Below, piece after piece: positions 15,494-24,917 of a stretch of DNA of 64,000 bases. The translations under genes and the position numbers were made by a program. Source of the stretch: Lachnospiraceae bacterium (GTDB taxonomy: Bacteria; Bacillota; Clostridia; Lachnospirales; Lachnospiraceae); NCBI GenBank assembly GCA_900771195.1, contig CAAGMZ010000018.1, positions 1 to 64,000 of the forward strand, written 5' to 3'. How positions within the stretch are numbered: the first letter of the stretch is position 1; every line of letters begins with the position of its first letter. The notes beneath the pieces were generated by a model that was not told the origin of the DNA, searched no databases, and saw nothing but the letters and a program-made list of their open reading frames with translations.

Positions 15494-16438
15494 ATGAAAA
15501 CACGCAATCTTAAAAAACTGATCAGGAATATATACGCCTCACGCATAATCCTTCCGGCAATTGTGCTGATTATTGTGGCAATCGTGCTGGTCATAAATCC
15601 TTTTGACCGCAGGAACAAAATCGTTACGGTTGACGCACTCTCTGATATAGGCAGGCTCTATTCCGAGAAAGCCGGCTATATACAGTGCACTGCCGACAGG
15701 CTTTATTACACAGGTCTCGACTATACGGTCAACAGTAATATCAAAGCCAGGGTATATTACACGCTTGAGAACAATAAATGTTATATTTTCATAATCTCAT
15801 CCGAAAAGCTTCCCGATGAGTGGACATCCCTTGACAATTTTTCAATGAATGCCAAGCTCATACGCAATAATAGCACATATGACAGCGTCATTGCAAGCCT
15901 GGCACGCGAGCTTGAATTTTCCACAAAGGGATTGCATGAGATAGTTGAGCCCACGATAATCAGCCAGTATGACTACGTCCACAGCTTCTCATCATTTTAT
16001 TTTGTCCTTATACTTGCGCTGTGCATACTTTCCGGCGTTGACCTTCTGCTGCTCATACTGGTGCTTATAATTCCAACACTGTCGCCTCCTGTTATGCGCC
16101 TCAGAAAATACGGCAATTCTGCCACTCTTTTTGCGATTGCCCGGGCAGAATTTGACACGGCACAGGCAATCGGACGCAAAAACATATATATTACCGATAC
16201 CTTCCTGATATCGTACACCAAGACCGGAATAGACATTATCCCGCTGGAAAATATAACATGGATATACCGGTATAACGAGCTTCACAGAAGCGGTCACCGC
16301 ACAAGGCTCTATCATCCGCTTTTCATTGTGACTGACTGTAAAAAGACATACACCATACACCATGTATCCTCCAAGGTTTCCGATAAAATCCTTGATACTC
16401 TGCAGACAAGATTTCCGTCAATCCTTGTGGGAATGTAA
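15494..16438 (+). CDS. membrane protein of unknown function with PH-like C-terminus
   Basis: The 314-residue protein has one N-terminal membrane helix (about 17-36), an outside loop of about 135 residues, two helices near 170-200, and a cytosolic C-terminus. The C-terminal part (ITDTFLISYTKTGIDIIPLENITWIY) looks like a bacterial PH-type beta barrel as found in YdbT-like proteins, although this is a pattern judgement. ATG 15494 is chosen because the frame upstream of it is non-coding in character and overlaps the methyltransferase gene on the other strand; the ribosome site is weak (GGA). It is transcribed alone and ends at a bidirectional terminator. Confidence 0.7.
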   Translation: MKTRNLKKLIRNIYASRIILPAIVLIIVAIVLVINPFDRRNKIVTVDALSDIGRLYSEKAGYIQCTADRLYYTGLDYTVNSNIKARVYYTLENNKCYIFIISSEKLPDEWTSLDNFSMNAKLIRNNSTYDSVIASLARELEFSTKGLHEIVEPTIISQYDYVHSFSSFYFVLILALCILSGVDLLLLILVLIIPTLSPPVMRLRKYGNSATLFAIARAEFDTAQAIGRKNIYITDTFLISYTKTGIDIIPLENITWIYRYNELHRSGHRTRLYHPLFIVTDCKKTYTIHHVSSKVSDKILDTLQTRFPSILVGM

Positions 16439-16452
16439 GCAGCTTACAGCAA

Positions 16453-16486
16453 AAAGGGATTCACTCCGCACGGCGTGAATCCCTTT
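16453..16486. terminator. bidirectional terminator
   Basis: AAAGGGATTCAC and GTGAATCCCTTT form a 12-bp stem flanked by A- and T-rich sequence on both sides. It lies between the convergent genes ending at 16438 and 16531. Confidence 0.85.
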
Positions 16487-16530
16487 AAATTATCTTTATA
16501 ATATCCGGTCTGTCCGTTACAGGCCTTCAA

Positions 16531-17049
16531 TTACTCTCTGTACTGCACATTCTTTCCGCAGCATTTCTTATACTTAAGTCCGCTTCCGCAGGGGCACGGG
16601 TCATTACGCCCAATCTTAGGTCCCTTGACAACGGTTGTGGAAAGCTTCTGCTCCTTATAAAGCTCTTTTCTTCTCTCAGCATCTATAAGGCTGTCCCACT
16701 CAGGCAGCTCATAAAGCCAGCTTGCCTCTGCGCCAACCATGTTTTTATAAAGGAGCTCCTTATCATAATCAAGATTCACCTCTGTATTCTCATCCATCGT
16801 CTCGATAGGATTGGGATTCTTAAGGCTGTCATTGATTCCGTCAAGGAATCCTACCATAATCTTAAGCTCAACCTCATACTTCTCCGCAAGTTCTTTTACA
16901 GTGCCCTTCACAGGCTCATCGGGAGTCTTAAGAATCTGCTCATAAATCCCCTTTTCCAAAGAAAAATAATTAGTCCAGAACACCTGCTGTGCTCTCTGGT
17001 CTGCCTTCTGGTCGTAGGCTTCATTTCTCCACTGCTCTAATAGTGTCAT
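16531..17049 (-). CDS. SEC-C zinc-motif protein
   Basis: The 172-residue protein ends with a textbook SEC-C motif, IGRNDPCPCGSGLKYKKCC, a zinc-binding tail known from SecA. The N-terminal 140 residues are helical and resemble small Clostridia proteins found with this tail; no enzyme motif is seen. AGGAGAAGATT precedes the ATG. A strong promoter at 17129-17101 drives it separately from glpK upstream, and it ends at a terminator shared with the convergent gene. The role is unknown. Confidence 0.9.
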   Translation of the reverse strand: MTLLEQWRNEAYDQKADQRAQQVFWTNYFSLEKGIYEQILKTPDEPVKGTVKELAEKYEVELKIMVGFLDGINDSLKNPNPIETMDENTEVNLDYDKELLYKNMVGAEASWLYELPEWDSLIDAERRKELYKEQKLSTTVVKGPKIGRNDPCPCGSGLKYKKCCGKNVQYRE

Positions 17050-17100
17050 AATCTTCTCCTAACATAAAACAAAGTAAAATAAAGCATTACTGCTTACAAA

Positions 17101-17129
17101 AGTATATACCAACACAGCCTTTAAGTCAA
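17101..17129 (-). promoter_or_regulatory. sigma-A type promoter for SEC-C gene
   Basis: TTGACT, 17 bp, TATACT on the minus strand. The -35 overlaps the glpK stop codon. Confidence 0.7.
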
Positions 17130-18622
17130 CCGTTCTCTGTCCAGGCCAGTGCACATCCGACTGCTCTTTTCCATCCCAGGGTAAGCTCTGATCTCTTTGC
17201 TTCTTCCATTCCGGGGCAAAAAATATCAGAAACCCGCCGGTTGCTTCGCACGTCATCCGTATTTTTCCAGAATCCCGTCGCAAGTCCCGCAAGATATGCT
17301 GCTCCCAAAGCAGTTGTCTCCACACATGCAGGTCTCAGGACGTCAGTATTAAGAATGTCCGCCTGAAACTGCATAAGGAAATTATTTCTTGATGCTCCGC
17401 CGTCAACCTTAAGTCCGGCTATGTCAACTCCTGATTCCTGTTCCATAATTCTAAGGAGGTCATTTGTCTGATAAGCCATAGACTCAAGGGCTGCCCTGAC
17501 AAAATGTTCCTTCCTGCAGCCTCTTGTAATCCCCACAACTGTTCCTCTTGCATACGGATTCCAGTACGGTGCGCCAAGCCCTGTAAATGCAGGCACTATG
17601 TACACGCCATTGGTGTCCTCCACAGATGCAGCTAACTCCTCTGACTGTTCTGCCGACCTTATCATGTCCATCTCATCACGAAGCCACTGTATTCCTGCTC
17701 CTGCCACGAATATGCTGCCCTCCAGGGCATACTGCACGTTTCCGGCAGAGCCTGCAGCTATTGTTGTCAGAAGTCCGTTCTTAGACTCTACCGCTTTTTC
17801 CCCTGTATTCATAAGGAGAAAGCAACCTGTTCCGTAGGTATTTTTTACCTCTCCTGCCGAAAAACAACACTGTCCGAAAAGCGCCGCCTGCTGGTCTCCC
17901 GCTGCGCCCGCTATGGGAATCTCCGCTCCCGGCACGCCGGCTCCGGTATGCCCGTATACCGCACTTGACGGCATGACTTCGGGAAGCATTGACTTTGGTA
18001 TGTTAAAATACTCAAGAATCCTTTCATCCCAGCACAGATTATGTATATCGAACATCATGGTGCGTGACGCATTGGTATAGTCAGTCACATGCACACTGCC
18101 CTTGGTAAGATTCCATATAAGCCATGTGTCTATAGTGCCAAAAATAAGCTTTCCATCCTCCGCATCTTTTCTGGCCCCCTCTACATTATCAAGTATCCAT
18201 GCAAGCTTTGAGGCCGAAAAATATGCATCGGGAACAAGCCCGGTAGTTTTCTTCACATAATCAGCCATGCCGTCCTTTTCCAGCTGCTTTATGCGGTCGG
18301 CTGTTCTCCTGCACTGCCACACTATGGCATTATAAACCGGTTCTCCCGTATATCTGTTCCATACAACGGTTGTCTCTCTCTGATTGGTAATACCGATTGC
18401 GGCAATCTCATCGCCCGTGGCGCCAATCTTACTCACAGCCTCCGTTGCCACCGAAAGCTGCGAAGACCATATCTCCATCGGGTCATGCTCCACCCACCCG
18501 GGCACGGGATATATCTGTCCGAATTCTTTCTGTGCCATGCTGCATATATTTCCATGTCTGTCAAACAAAATACAGCGTGAGCTTGTAGTTCCCTGGTCCA
18601 GGGCCATTACATATTTTTTCAT
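17126..18622 (-). CDS. glpK: glycerol kinase
   Basis: This 498-residue FGGY-family kinase phosphorylates glycerol with ATP to glycerol-3-phosphate. The start YVMALDQGTTSSRCILFD, the substrate segment WVEHDPMEIW, GITNQRETT and the GLKVDGGASRNNFLMQFQADIL block near 400 are signature features. ATG 18622 is used because MKKYVMALDQ is the universal GlpK start and GGAAAG precedes it. No glpF or glpD gene is adjacent; instead the gene follows prfA by 20 bases at the end of the rpmE-DUF1385-prmC-prfA run. Confidence 0.97.
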   Translation of the reverse strand: MKKYVMALDQGTTSSRCILFDRHGNICSMAQKEFGQIYPVPGWVEHDPMEIWSSQLSVATEAVSKIGATGDEIAAIGITNQRETTVVWNRYTGEPVYNAIVWQCRRTADRIKQLEKDGMADYVKKTTGLVPDAYFSASKLAWILDNVEGARKDAEDGKLIFGTIDTWLIWNLTKGSVHVTDYTNASRTMMFDIHNLCWDERILEYFNIPKSMLPEVMPSSAVYGHTGAGVPGAEIPIAGAAGDQQAALFGQCCFSAGEVKNTYGTGCFLLMNTGEKAVESKNGLLTTIAAGSAGNVQYALEGSIFVAGAGIQWLRDEMDMIRSAEQSEELAASVEDTNGVYIVPAFTGLGAPYWNPYARGTVVGITRGCRKEHFVRAALESMAYQTNDLLRIMEQESGVDIAGLKVDGGASRNNFLMQFQADILNTDVLRPACVETTALGAAYLAGLATGFWKNTDDVRSNRRVSDIFCPGMEEAKRSELTLGWKRAVGCALAWTENG

Positions 18623-18642
18623 AATCTTTCCATACCCAAAAA

Positions 18643-19719
18643 TCAATTTGTATCCTGCATCTTTGCCAGCTTCTTTGCCTGGTCGGCGGCAATGCACGCA
18701 TCAATTATCTCCTGAATATCGCCGTCCATAATCTTGTCGATTTTGTAGAGAGTAAGTCCGATTCTGTGGTCAGTAACACGCCCCTGCGGGAAATTGTATG
18801 TCCTTATCTTCTCTGAACGGTCACCGGTTCCTATCTGGCTTCTTCTGGCATCGGCTTCGGCATCATGAGCCTTCTGGCACTCCATGTCATATAACTTTGC
18901 ACGCAGAAGCGCAAAAGCCTTTTCCTTGTTCTGTATCTGCGACTTTTCCGTCTGGCTGTAAATCACTATTCCCGTGGGATAATGGGTAAGGCGCACGGCC
19001 GAATCGGTAGTGTTGACACACTGACCGCCATTACCTGAAGCACGCATTACATCAATCCTTATATCCTTCTCATCAATGTGGATTTCCACATCCTCAGCCT
19101 CGGGCATGACCGCAACTGATGCGGTTGATGTGTGGATTCTGCCGCCCGACTCGGTTTCAGGCACGCGCTGTACCCTGTGAACACCGCTCTCGTATTTCAG
19201 CACTGAGTAAGCACCCTGCCCCGTTACCATGAACTGAATCTCTTTCATTCCGCCGATTCCTGTCTCGTCCGAGTTGATAACCTCAAGCTTCCAGTGCTTT
19301 GCCTCAACATAATGGGCATACATTCTGAAAAGCTCCGCAGCAAAAAGAGCAGCCTCATCCCCGCCTGCACCTGCACGGATTTCAACCACAACGTTCTTGT
19401 CGTCATTAGGGTCCTTGGGCAGAAGAAGAATTTTTATTTTCTCTTCAAGAGCAGCCGAACGCTCCTTGGCGTCTGCAAGCTCCTCCTTTAACATCTCCTT
19501 CATTTCCTCGTCATTTTCTTCCTCAAGCATCTCCAGGCTGTCGGCAATATCCCGATTAGCCTTTTTGTATGCCGTGTACGCCTCTACAAGAGGGGTCAGG
19601 TCACTCTGCTCCTTCATCAGTCTTCTGAATCTGTTCTGGTCAGAGGTGACCTCCGGACTTGAAAGCTCCGCATTGAGATCCTCATATTTTATTAAAACAT
19701 CTTCCAAATTTTCAAACAT
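18643..19719 (-). CDS. prfA: peptide chain release factor 1
   Basis: The 358-residue class I release factor reads UAA and UAG. The catalytic GGQ is in RASGNGGQCVN near 230 and the codon-recognition PxT is PET in RVPETESGGRIHTS near 185. Length and order match RF1. The ATG overlaps the prmC stop by one base (TAATG), so translation is coupled to the enzyme that methylates its GGQ glutamine. glpK follows 20 bases downstream. Confidence 0.98.
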   Translation of the reverse strand: MFENLEDVLIKYEDLNAELSSPEVTSDQNRFRRLMKEQSDLTPLVEAYTAYKKANRDIADSLEMLEEENDEEMKEMLKEELADAKERSAALEEKIKILLLPKDPNDDKNVVVEIRAGAGGDEAALFAAELFRMYAHYVEAKHWKLEVINSDETGIGGMKEIQFMVTGQGAYSVLKYESGVHRVQRVPETESGGRIHTSTASVAVMPEAEDVEIHIDEKDIRIDVMRASGNGGQCVNTTDSAVRLTHYPTGIVIYSQTEKSQIQNKEKAFALLRAKLYDMECQKAHDAEADARRSQIGTGDRSEKIRTYNFPQGRVTDHRIGLTLYKIDKIMDGDIQEIIDACIAADQAKKLAKMQDTN

Positions 19720-20561
19720 TATGTCCTCCGTCCGCAGACAACTCTGTCAAGACCCGCCAGATCCTTTATGACTCTGATGTCTGCAAATTTATTTTCATTA
19801 AGCAGCTCAGACACTGCCCTGCCCTGATCATATCCGATTTCCATCATTATGATTCCTCCCGTGGCAAGGTAATCGCCTGCCTCACTTATAAGCCTTCTGT
19901 AAAAAAACAATCCGTCCTCATGCCCATCCAGTGCAAGTCTCGGTTCACAATCCTTCACCTCGGAATCAAGCCCTTCCATAATCCCCGTAGGGATATACGG
20001 AGGATTTGATAAAATAACGTCATACCTGCCGGATACATTTTCGTACATGTCGCTCTCAATAAATTCTATATTGTGGGCATGATTCTTTACAGCGTTGCGC
20101 CCTGCAACTTCAAGAGCCTTTTGTGATATATCCGCCGCCACTGTTCTCCCGGCTTTTCCGAGAACCGAAACGCTGACAGCTATGCACCCTGAACCGGTGC
20201 ACATATCAAGAACACTCTTAGTGTCATCAATATATTTTAATGCCTCTTCAACAAGTACCTCCGTATCGAATCTGGGAATAAGCACATCAGGTGTTACATC
20301 AAATTCCATGCCCATAAAATACGCTTTTCCCGTAATATACTGGACAGGAATGTGACTGCATCTCTTGTCAATATATTCACTATAAACCGAAACTTTATCC
20401 GGGTCAGCAGGCAAATCGGCATCAAGAAGATATTTTGTCCGGTTAATTGGAAAAACAGCTTCCATAAGAAGCCACGCATCGTTTTCAGCCTCTTTTATAC
20501 CTGCTTCAGCCAGTTTCCTGATACTGTCCGACAAAGCCTGCCTATAAGTCATCTGCCTCAT
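19719..20561 (-). CDS. prmC: protein-(glutamine-N5) methyltransferase, release factor specific
   Basis: The 280-residue enzyme methylates the glutamine of the GGQ motif of release factors using SAM. VLDMCTGSGCIAVSVS near 118 is motif I and ILSNPPYIPTG near 185 carries the NPPY active site. The N-terminal helical bundle includes DAWLLMEAVF. ATG 20561 with AGAGGAAG upstream is chosen; a second ATG three codons later is possible. It overlaps the end of the DUF1385 gene by 20 bases and prfA by one, indicating an operon. Confidence 0.95.
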   Translation of the reverse strand: MRQMTYRQALSDSIRKLAEAGIKEAENDAWLLMEAVFPINRTKYLLDADLPADPDKVSVYSEYIDKRCSHIPVQYITGKAYFMGMEFDVTPDVLIPRFDTEVLVEEALKYIDDTKSVLDMCTGSGCIAVSVSVLGKAGRTVAADISQKALEVAGRNAVKNHAHNIEFIESDMYENVSGRYDVILSNPPYIPTGIMEGLDSEVKDCEPRLALDGHEDGLFFYRRLISEAGDYLATGGIIMMEIGYDQGRAVSELLNENKFADIRVIKDLAGLDRVVCGRRT

Positions 20562-21504
20562 GGGATTCTTCCTCTGCTTTATCGCATTTGACACCAAAAT
20601 TTTCCTCAAGATATCCTCTCCAGTCAAAAACAGCATTGACCGAAGCAATACCAACCTCTATCATATCATCATCAGGTTCCTTGGTTGTGAGCTTCTGAAG
20701 GGCAAGCCCCGGCTTAATAAAAAAATTGACAACACAATTATCATGTGTTCCGGCAAACCTCAGAAGTTCATATGATATTCCGGCAATTACCGGAATAAGT
20801 ACTATCCTTGCAAGAAGCCTGAGTACTCTTGAGTCAAAACGCACGAACATAAGCACCAGAATGGATATACACATTACAAGCAGAAGAAAGCTTGTTCCGC
20901 ACCGCTTATGCTCCTTGGAGCTCTTTTTTACATTCTCAACGGTAAGCTCAAGTCCATTCTCAAGACAGCTGATACATTTATGCTCTGCACCGTGATACAT
21001 ATATACTCTTTTTATATCCTTCATAAGAGATATAAGTGCCATGTACGCAACAAGAATGACAACCCTGATAATTCCTTCAATAAGTATTATCAGCGACTCC
21101 GATTTAATATACTTTCCTATAAGTAGTGACAGAAAATACGGACCTACCATAAATATTCCGATTGCCAGAACAACCGATACCAGCATGGTCACAACAGTGA
21201 ATATGGTATCTGACTTTTTCTTCTGTTCAGGCGTTCTTGTATCCTCTTCCTCATCGTCATCATCATAGAATGACGCAGCATACATAAGTGTTGACATGCC
21301 AAGCACCAGTGAGTCTATAAAATTGACTATGCCTCTGAAAAAAGGAAGTCTGAAGAACCTGCTTTTGCCTGCTATTCCTTTATATTCTTCTTTTTTAACT
21401 ACTATATTTCCATCGGGTTTACGGACCGCTACGCCGTACTGATCTTTATTTCTCATCATCACGCCTTCAAGAACGGCCTGCCCGCCTATTCCGGAGTATT
21501 TCAT
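20542..21504 (-). CDS. DUF1385 (YqhQ-like) membrane protein
   Basis: The 320-residue protein has the DUF1385 start SGIGGQAVLEGVMMR and the segment YHGAEHKCISCLE near 190, whose His and Cys residues suggest a metal site. About four membrane helices lie between 95 and 240. Members are usually encoded between rpmE and prmC-prfA in Clostridia, as here, but their function is unknown. ATG 21504 is supported by GAAAGGAG. The rpmE terminator lies just upstream, so expression probably depends on readthrough. Confidence 0.92.
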   Translation of the reverse strand: MKYSGIGGQAVLEGVMMRNKDQYGVAVRKPDGNIVVKKEEYKGIAGKSRFFRLPFFRGIVNFIDSLVLGMSTLMYAASFYDDDDEEEDTRTPEQKKKSDTIFTVVTMLVSVVLAIGIFMVGPYFLSLLIGKYIKSESLIILIEGIIRVVILVAYMALISLMKDIKRVYMYHGAEHKCISCLENGLELTVENVKKSSKEHKRCGTSFLLLVMCISILVLMFVRFDSRVLRLLARIVLIPVIAGISYELLRFAGTHDNCVVNFFIKPGLALQKLTTKEPDDDMIEVGIASVNAVFDWRGYLEENFGVKCDKAEEESHEADDL

Positions 21505-21520
21505 ATAATCTCCTTTCATA

Positions 21521-21555
21521 ACAAAATGGGTTGAGACTGTGCACAATCTCAACCC
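21521..21555 (-). terminator. terminator after rpmE
   Basis: GGGTTGAGATTGT and ACAGTCTCAACCC form a long stem on the minus strand, followed by ATTTTGTT. It lies between rpmE and the DUF1385 gene and would limit, not abolish, downstream transcription. Confidence 0.75.
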
Positions 21556-21584
21556 TATTGTCTACCCTGATCAGACACCTGTTG

Positions 21585-21791
21585 TTAATTATTCTGTACG
21601 CCGTACTTCTTGTTGAACTTATCAATACGTCCGCGTGCGGCTGCAGCCTTCTGCTGTCCTGTATAGAACGGATGGCACTTTGAGCAGATTTCAACATGGA
21701 TTTCAGGCTTGGTTGAACCTGTTACGAACTCGTTACCGCAGTTGCAGATAACCTTTGCCTGATAATACTCGGGATGGATTCCTTCTTTCAT
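21585..21791 (-). CDS. rpmE: 50S ribosomal protein L31
   Basis: The 68-residue protein begins KEGIHPEYYQAKVICNCG and carries CSKCHPFYTG, so it is the zinc-binding (C+) form of L31. ATG 21791 is chosen over an in-frame upstream ATG because AGAGGTGAAATT directly precedes it and L31 proteins start here. It has its own promoter at 21920-21892, downstream of the acylation cassette, and a terminator behind it. Confidence 0.97.
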   Translation of the reverse strand: MKEGIHPEYYQAKVICNCGNEFVTGSTKPEIHVEICSKCHPFYTGQQKAAAARGRIDKFNKKYGVQNN

Positions 21792-21891
21792 AATTTCACC
21801 TCTCTGATTAAAATTCACTATGACTTGTCATTAAGACCTGTCGCCATAATAACAATTTTACATTGTATGCTGTCTGTTGCACAGCTTTTAA

Positions 21892-21920
21892 AGTATATCA
21901 CATAGATGACGGAATTGCAA
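21892..21920 (-). promoter_or_regulatory. sigma-A type promoter for rpmE
   Basis: TTGCAA, 17 bp, TATACT on the minus strand, just after the stop of the DHHW gene. It isolates rpmE from the upstream rho-acylation transcript and leaves a leader of about 95 bases. Confidence 0.65.
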
Positions 21921-21927
21921 CATATTT

Positions 21928-23055
21928 TTACATTTTGTCCGGTTCAAGCACATCAGCCAGTGAATTGTCCTTAACTATGGAATTCACGCTGTATAAGAAA
22001 AGAACATCTGTAATATTATTTCTTTTGGCAGCTTCATATATGTCATCATAAAAATATCTGGGGTCAACCACTATTATATTGTCATAATACGGTGTCAGCA
22101 TCGGCACAAAGCAGTTTGCAAAAGAATCCTTTATAATCAGGAGATTCTTCCCCGTCCCGGCTGTTGTGGCAATGTTGACCTGCGAATAATTGCCACCCAT
22201 GAACACAAGATACTTGTCCTTCTCCTTAAGCTTTTCTTCATCAAAAAGCGTTGTTGTCTTTCTGGTATCCTCAACATAATTGACCACATATGTTCCCTCG
22301 CTCTCCTTGGGCACGCATATGTTTACCACATCATCTGATGTATATACTCCGCTGTTGGAGGCCTGTGTTCCCTTAAAGCCTGATGCCACACAGTATGTCT
22401 CATAATCACTGTCGTTTACGGTAAGTCCCTCTGCCGAAGCAAATTCCTTAAATGCCAGATATGCCCCCTCTACCGTCCAGTGGTGGTCTGTCTTATAATA
22501 GAGCTTTTGAGTCCTGTTTTCATAAAGCGTATCGTATACATCAATCTTGTCAACCTTATCGGAAAGCATGGAATACATTGCATCTATCATTGATTTCTGT
22601 GTACTCTTCACGCCATACGGAAGCTTGTCCTCATATATTGAGATTGAATCAGGAACAGCCATAAACTTCACATTCACGCCTTCAAGTGAATCTGCAAAGG
22701 TATTTACAGAGTTCATTATCTCCTCTGCCCTGTCAGCATCAAACTCATTTTCCCCGGCAATCAGGTAACCGCCTTCACCAAGATACACCCCGTTCATTTC
22801 CTTCTGTCCCATAAGTCTCAAGGAGTTTGTCTTAAGCACTATGCAGGCATCTCTTGCCGGAAACTGGTCGGTCATATATGTCTCGAAGTCTTCCATAAAG
22901 CTTCCGTCCATGATTGATGCAAATGTAATTTTCGGAAATGATGACAGATACCTGTTCTCATTGTCGGAGAAGGTTCTGTCCTTTGAAAAAATCATCCACA
23001 CAGGAACAATACACAGCACAGCTATAAAAATTATACGGATAAATCTCTTTCTCAT
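21928..23055 (-). CDS. DHHW-family (AlgX/SGNH-like) surface acylation protein
   Basis: The 375-residue protein has one N-terminal membrane helix (about 7-24) and an outside domain. KTDHHWTVEGAYLAF near 193 is the diagnostic DHHW motif, and LLIIKDSFANCF near 305 resembles the serine block of AlgX/AlgJ-type acetyltransferases. Partners of this type receive acyl groups exported by an MBOAT protein and transfer them to surface glycans. The MBOAT gene lies 14 bases upstream on the same strand. The target polymer here is unknown. Confidence 0.9.
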   Translation of the reverse strand: MRKRFIRIIFIAVLCIVPVWMIFSKDRTFSDNENRYLSSFPKITFASIMDGSFMEDFETYMTDQFPARDACIVLKTNSLRLMGQKEMNGVYLGEGGYLIAGENEFDADRAEEIMNSVNTFADSLEGVNVKFMAVPDSISIYEDKLPYGVKSTQKSMIDAMYSMLSDKVDKIDVYDTLYENRTQKLYYKTDHHWTVEGAYLAFKEFASAEGLTVNDSDYETYCVASGFKGTQASNSGVYTSDDVVNICVPKESEGTYVVNYVEDTRKTTTLFDEEKLKEKDKYLVFMGGNYSQVNIATTAGTGKNLLIIKDSFANCFVPMLTPYYDNIIVVDPRYFYDDIYEAAKRNNITDVLFLYSVNSIVKDNSLADVLEPDKM

Positions 23056-23069
23056 GCTTTATTCCTTTA

Positions 23070-24434
23070 CTAAAACCTGAAATACAAAAACGGATTATAG
23101 CTTTCACTGACAAGGAATGCCACTGAAAGCACTGCCAGAAGCAGGCACACAAGCCATCCCAGGACTGACGGTGCCTTCTGTTTTTCCCCCGGCTTTATAA
23201 ATGCCGCAAGAAATCCTATAATCATAATGATTCCGTATCCGGCAAGATAGAACAGGGCTGTGCTGTCAGCACAGATTCCCGTGGTTCCGAACATGGTGCC
23301 GATGTATGCAACCGCATCCTTCAACGATTCACTAAAGAACAGTACCCAGCCGATAATAACCAGTACGAATGTTACCAGCCAGTTGATGAACGCGGGAAGC
23401 TTTTCCTTAACTTTTTTAAATACGAATTTCTCCAATATAAGAAGTATCCCGTAATAAAGCCCCCAGGCGACAAAATTCCACGCCGCCCCGTGCCATAAGC
23501 CTGTCATCATCCACACAATCAGCAGATTAAATATCTGTCTTGCCGGTCCTTTTCTGTTACCGCCAAGCGGAATGTAAAGGTACTCACGGAACCATGTTCC
23601 TAATGATATATGCCATCTTCTCCAGAATTCCGTTATGCTCTGTGAGCAGTATGGCGCATCGAAGTTCTTGGGGAAATTAAACCCAAGCATTTTGCCCAGC
23701 CCGATTGCCATATCTGAATATCCCGAAAAATCATTGTATATCTGCAGCGTATACGCAATTGCGCCAAGCCATGCCGTAAGTACAGATCTGTCTGAAATTC
23801 CGAGCACCTCCGTATGGAGCCCTCCGATTACATTTGCCAGAATAACCTTTTTGGCAAGACCTTTTACAAATATAAGTATCCCGTTACCCATATCGTGGCT
23901 CGAGAATCTGCGCACCGTAAGCTGCTTTTCGATGTCTCCGTACTTGACGATAGGTCCTGCAATAAGCTGCGGGAACATCGTTATATATACCGCAAAAGGA
24001 ATGATGCTCTTCTGCGCTTTGCTTTCTCCCCTGTACACATCGATTATGTATGACATTGCCTGAAATGTATAAAAAGAAATTCCGATAGGCAGAGCAAGCT
24101 CTTTATTCCGGATAGACAGTCCTGTGATGGAATTTATCGTATCAATCAGAAGACCGGAATATTTAAAATATCCGAGTATGAGCAGATTTACCACTATTCC
24201 CAGAACCAAAGCCGGTTTCTTATTGGTACTGCGCTCTATATCCTGCCCTATCAGGTAATTGAAAAATATGCTGATTATCATCAGCAGTATATAAACAGGC
24301 TCTCCCCATGCATAGAATATGAGACTTGCAATAAGAAGAATAATATTTTTCCAGGTAATGTCCCTGCACAGGTAATATAATATGAGCACTATTGGCAGGA
24401 AAACAAATAAAAATGTAAGACTGCTGAATACCAC
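23070..24434 (-). CDS. MBOAT-family O-acyltransferase
   Basis: The 454-residue protein has about eleven membrane helices and the AlgI/DltB hallmark block WRRWHISLGTWFREYLYIPL near 265. A second conserved histidine is in MTGLWHGAAWNFV near 305, the catalytic His of the family. It would move acyl groups across the membrane for O-acylation of surface polymers. The start is GTG 24434, with TTAGGAGCGACAG upstream. It sits between DUF4358 and DHHW genes, a conserved Lachnospiraceae set. Confidence 0.95.
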   Translation of the reverse strand: MVFSSLTFLFVFLPIVLILYYLCRDITWKNIILLIASLIFYAWGEPVYILLMIISIFFNYLIGQDIERSTNKKPALVLGIVVNLLILGYFKYSGLLIDTINSITGLSIRNKELALPIGISFYTFQAMSYIIDVYRGESKAQKSIIPFAVYITMFPQLIAGPIVKYGDIEKQLTVRRFSSHDMGNGILIFVKGLAKKVILANVIGGLHTEVLGISDRSVLTAWLGAIAYTLQIYNDFSGYSDMAIGLGKMLGFNFPKNFDAPYCSQSITEFWRRWHISLGTWFREYLYIPLGGNRKGPARQIFNLLIVWMMTGLWHGAAWNFVAWGLYYGILLILEKFVFKKVKEKLPAFINWLVTFVLVIIGWVLFFSESLKDAVAYIGTMFGTTGICADSTALFYLAGYGIIMIIGFLAAFIKPGEKQKAPSVLGWLVCLLLAVLSVAFLVSESYNPFLYFRF

Positions 24435-24443
24435 CTGTCGCTC

Positions 24444-24917
24444 CTAACCTGTAATACAATCGGTAAGTGCCTTCTCTACTGACCCGGCATTATCCGAAAC
24501 TACATATATAAAATAATTGCCCTTCTGTTCAATGACGCAGTCTGACAGAAGTCTGTACTGATCGGGTGCGTATGACTTGAACAACTCCATATCGGAAGTT
24601 CTTCTGCTTTTGACCGTCTTCTCCACGTCTTTCCCCTGAGATGAATCTGAAAGCTTTATTATAAGGACTTTTTCACAGTCCATCACTGACTGGTGTCCAT
24701 AATAAATGACCCCGTCATAGTCATTGGCATTGAGCCCGAAATCTTTCTTGAACTGAGAATTTCCAAACCTCTCCATTTCTGCCAGATCAGCCTCTTCCGA
24801 CAGGCATGCCACAATTTCTTCTACATTTACGTCTATGTATTTGTCCCTGTTATTGATAAAAAATATAAACATCATAAGACAACAGAGTACGATTATTTCT
24901 TTAAACCTAATCGACAT
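24444..24917 (-). CDS. DUF4358 protein
   Basis: The 157-residue protein has one N-terminal membrane helix (about 7-22) and an outside DUF4358 domain with NANDYDGVIYYG and EKVLIIKL. The function is unknown. It almost always neighbours MBOAT acyltransferase genes in related bacteria, so it is probably an accessory of the acylation machine. Its start overlaps the end of the upstream SGNH hydrolase gene by 11 bases. Confidence 0.85.
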   Translation of the reverse strand: MSIRFKEIIVLCCLMMFIFFINNRDKYIDVNVEEIVACLSEEADLAEMERFGNSQFKKDFGLNANDYDGVIYYGHQSVMDCEKVLIIKLSDSSQGKDVEKTVKSRRTSDMELFKSYAPDQYRLLSDCVIEQKGNYFIYVVSDNAGSVEKALTDCITG

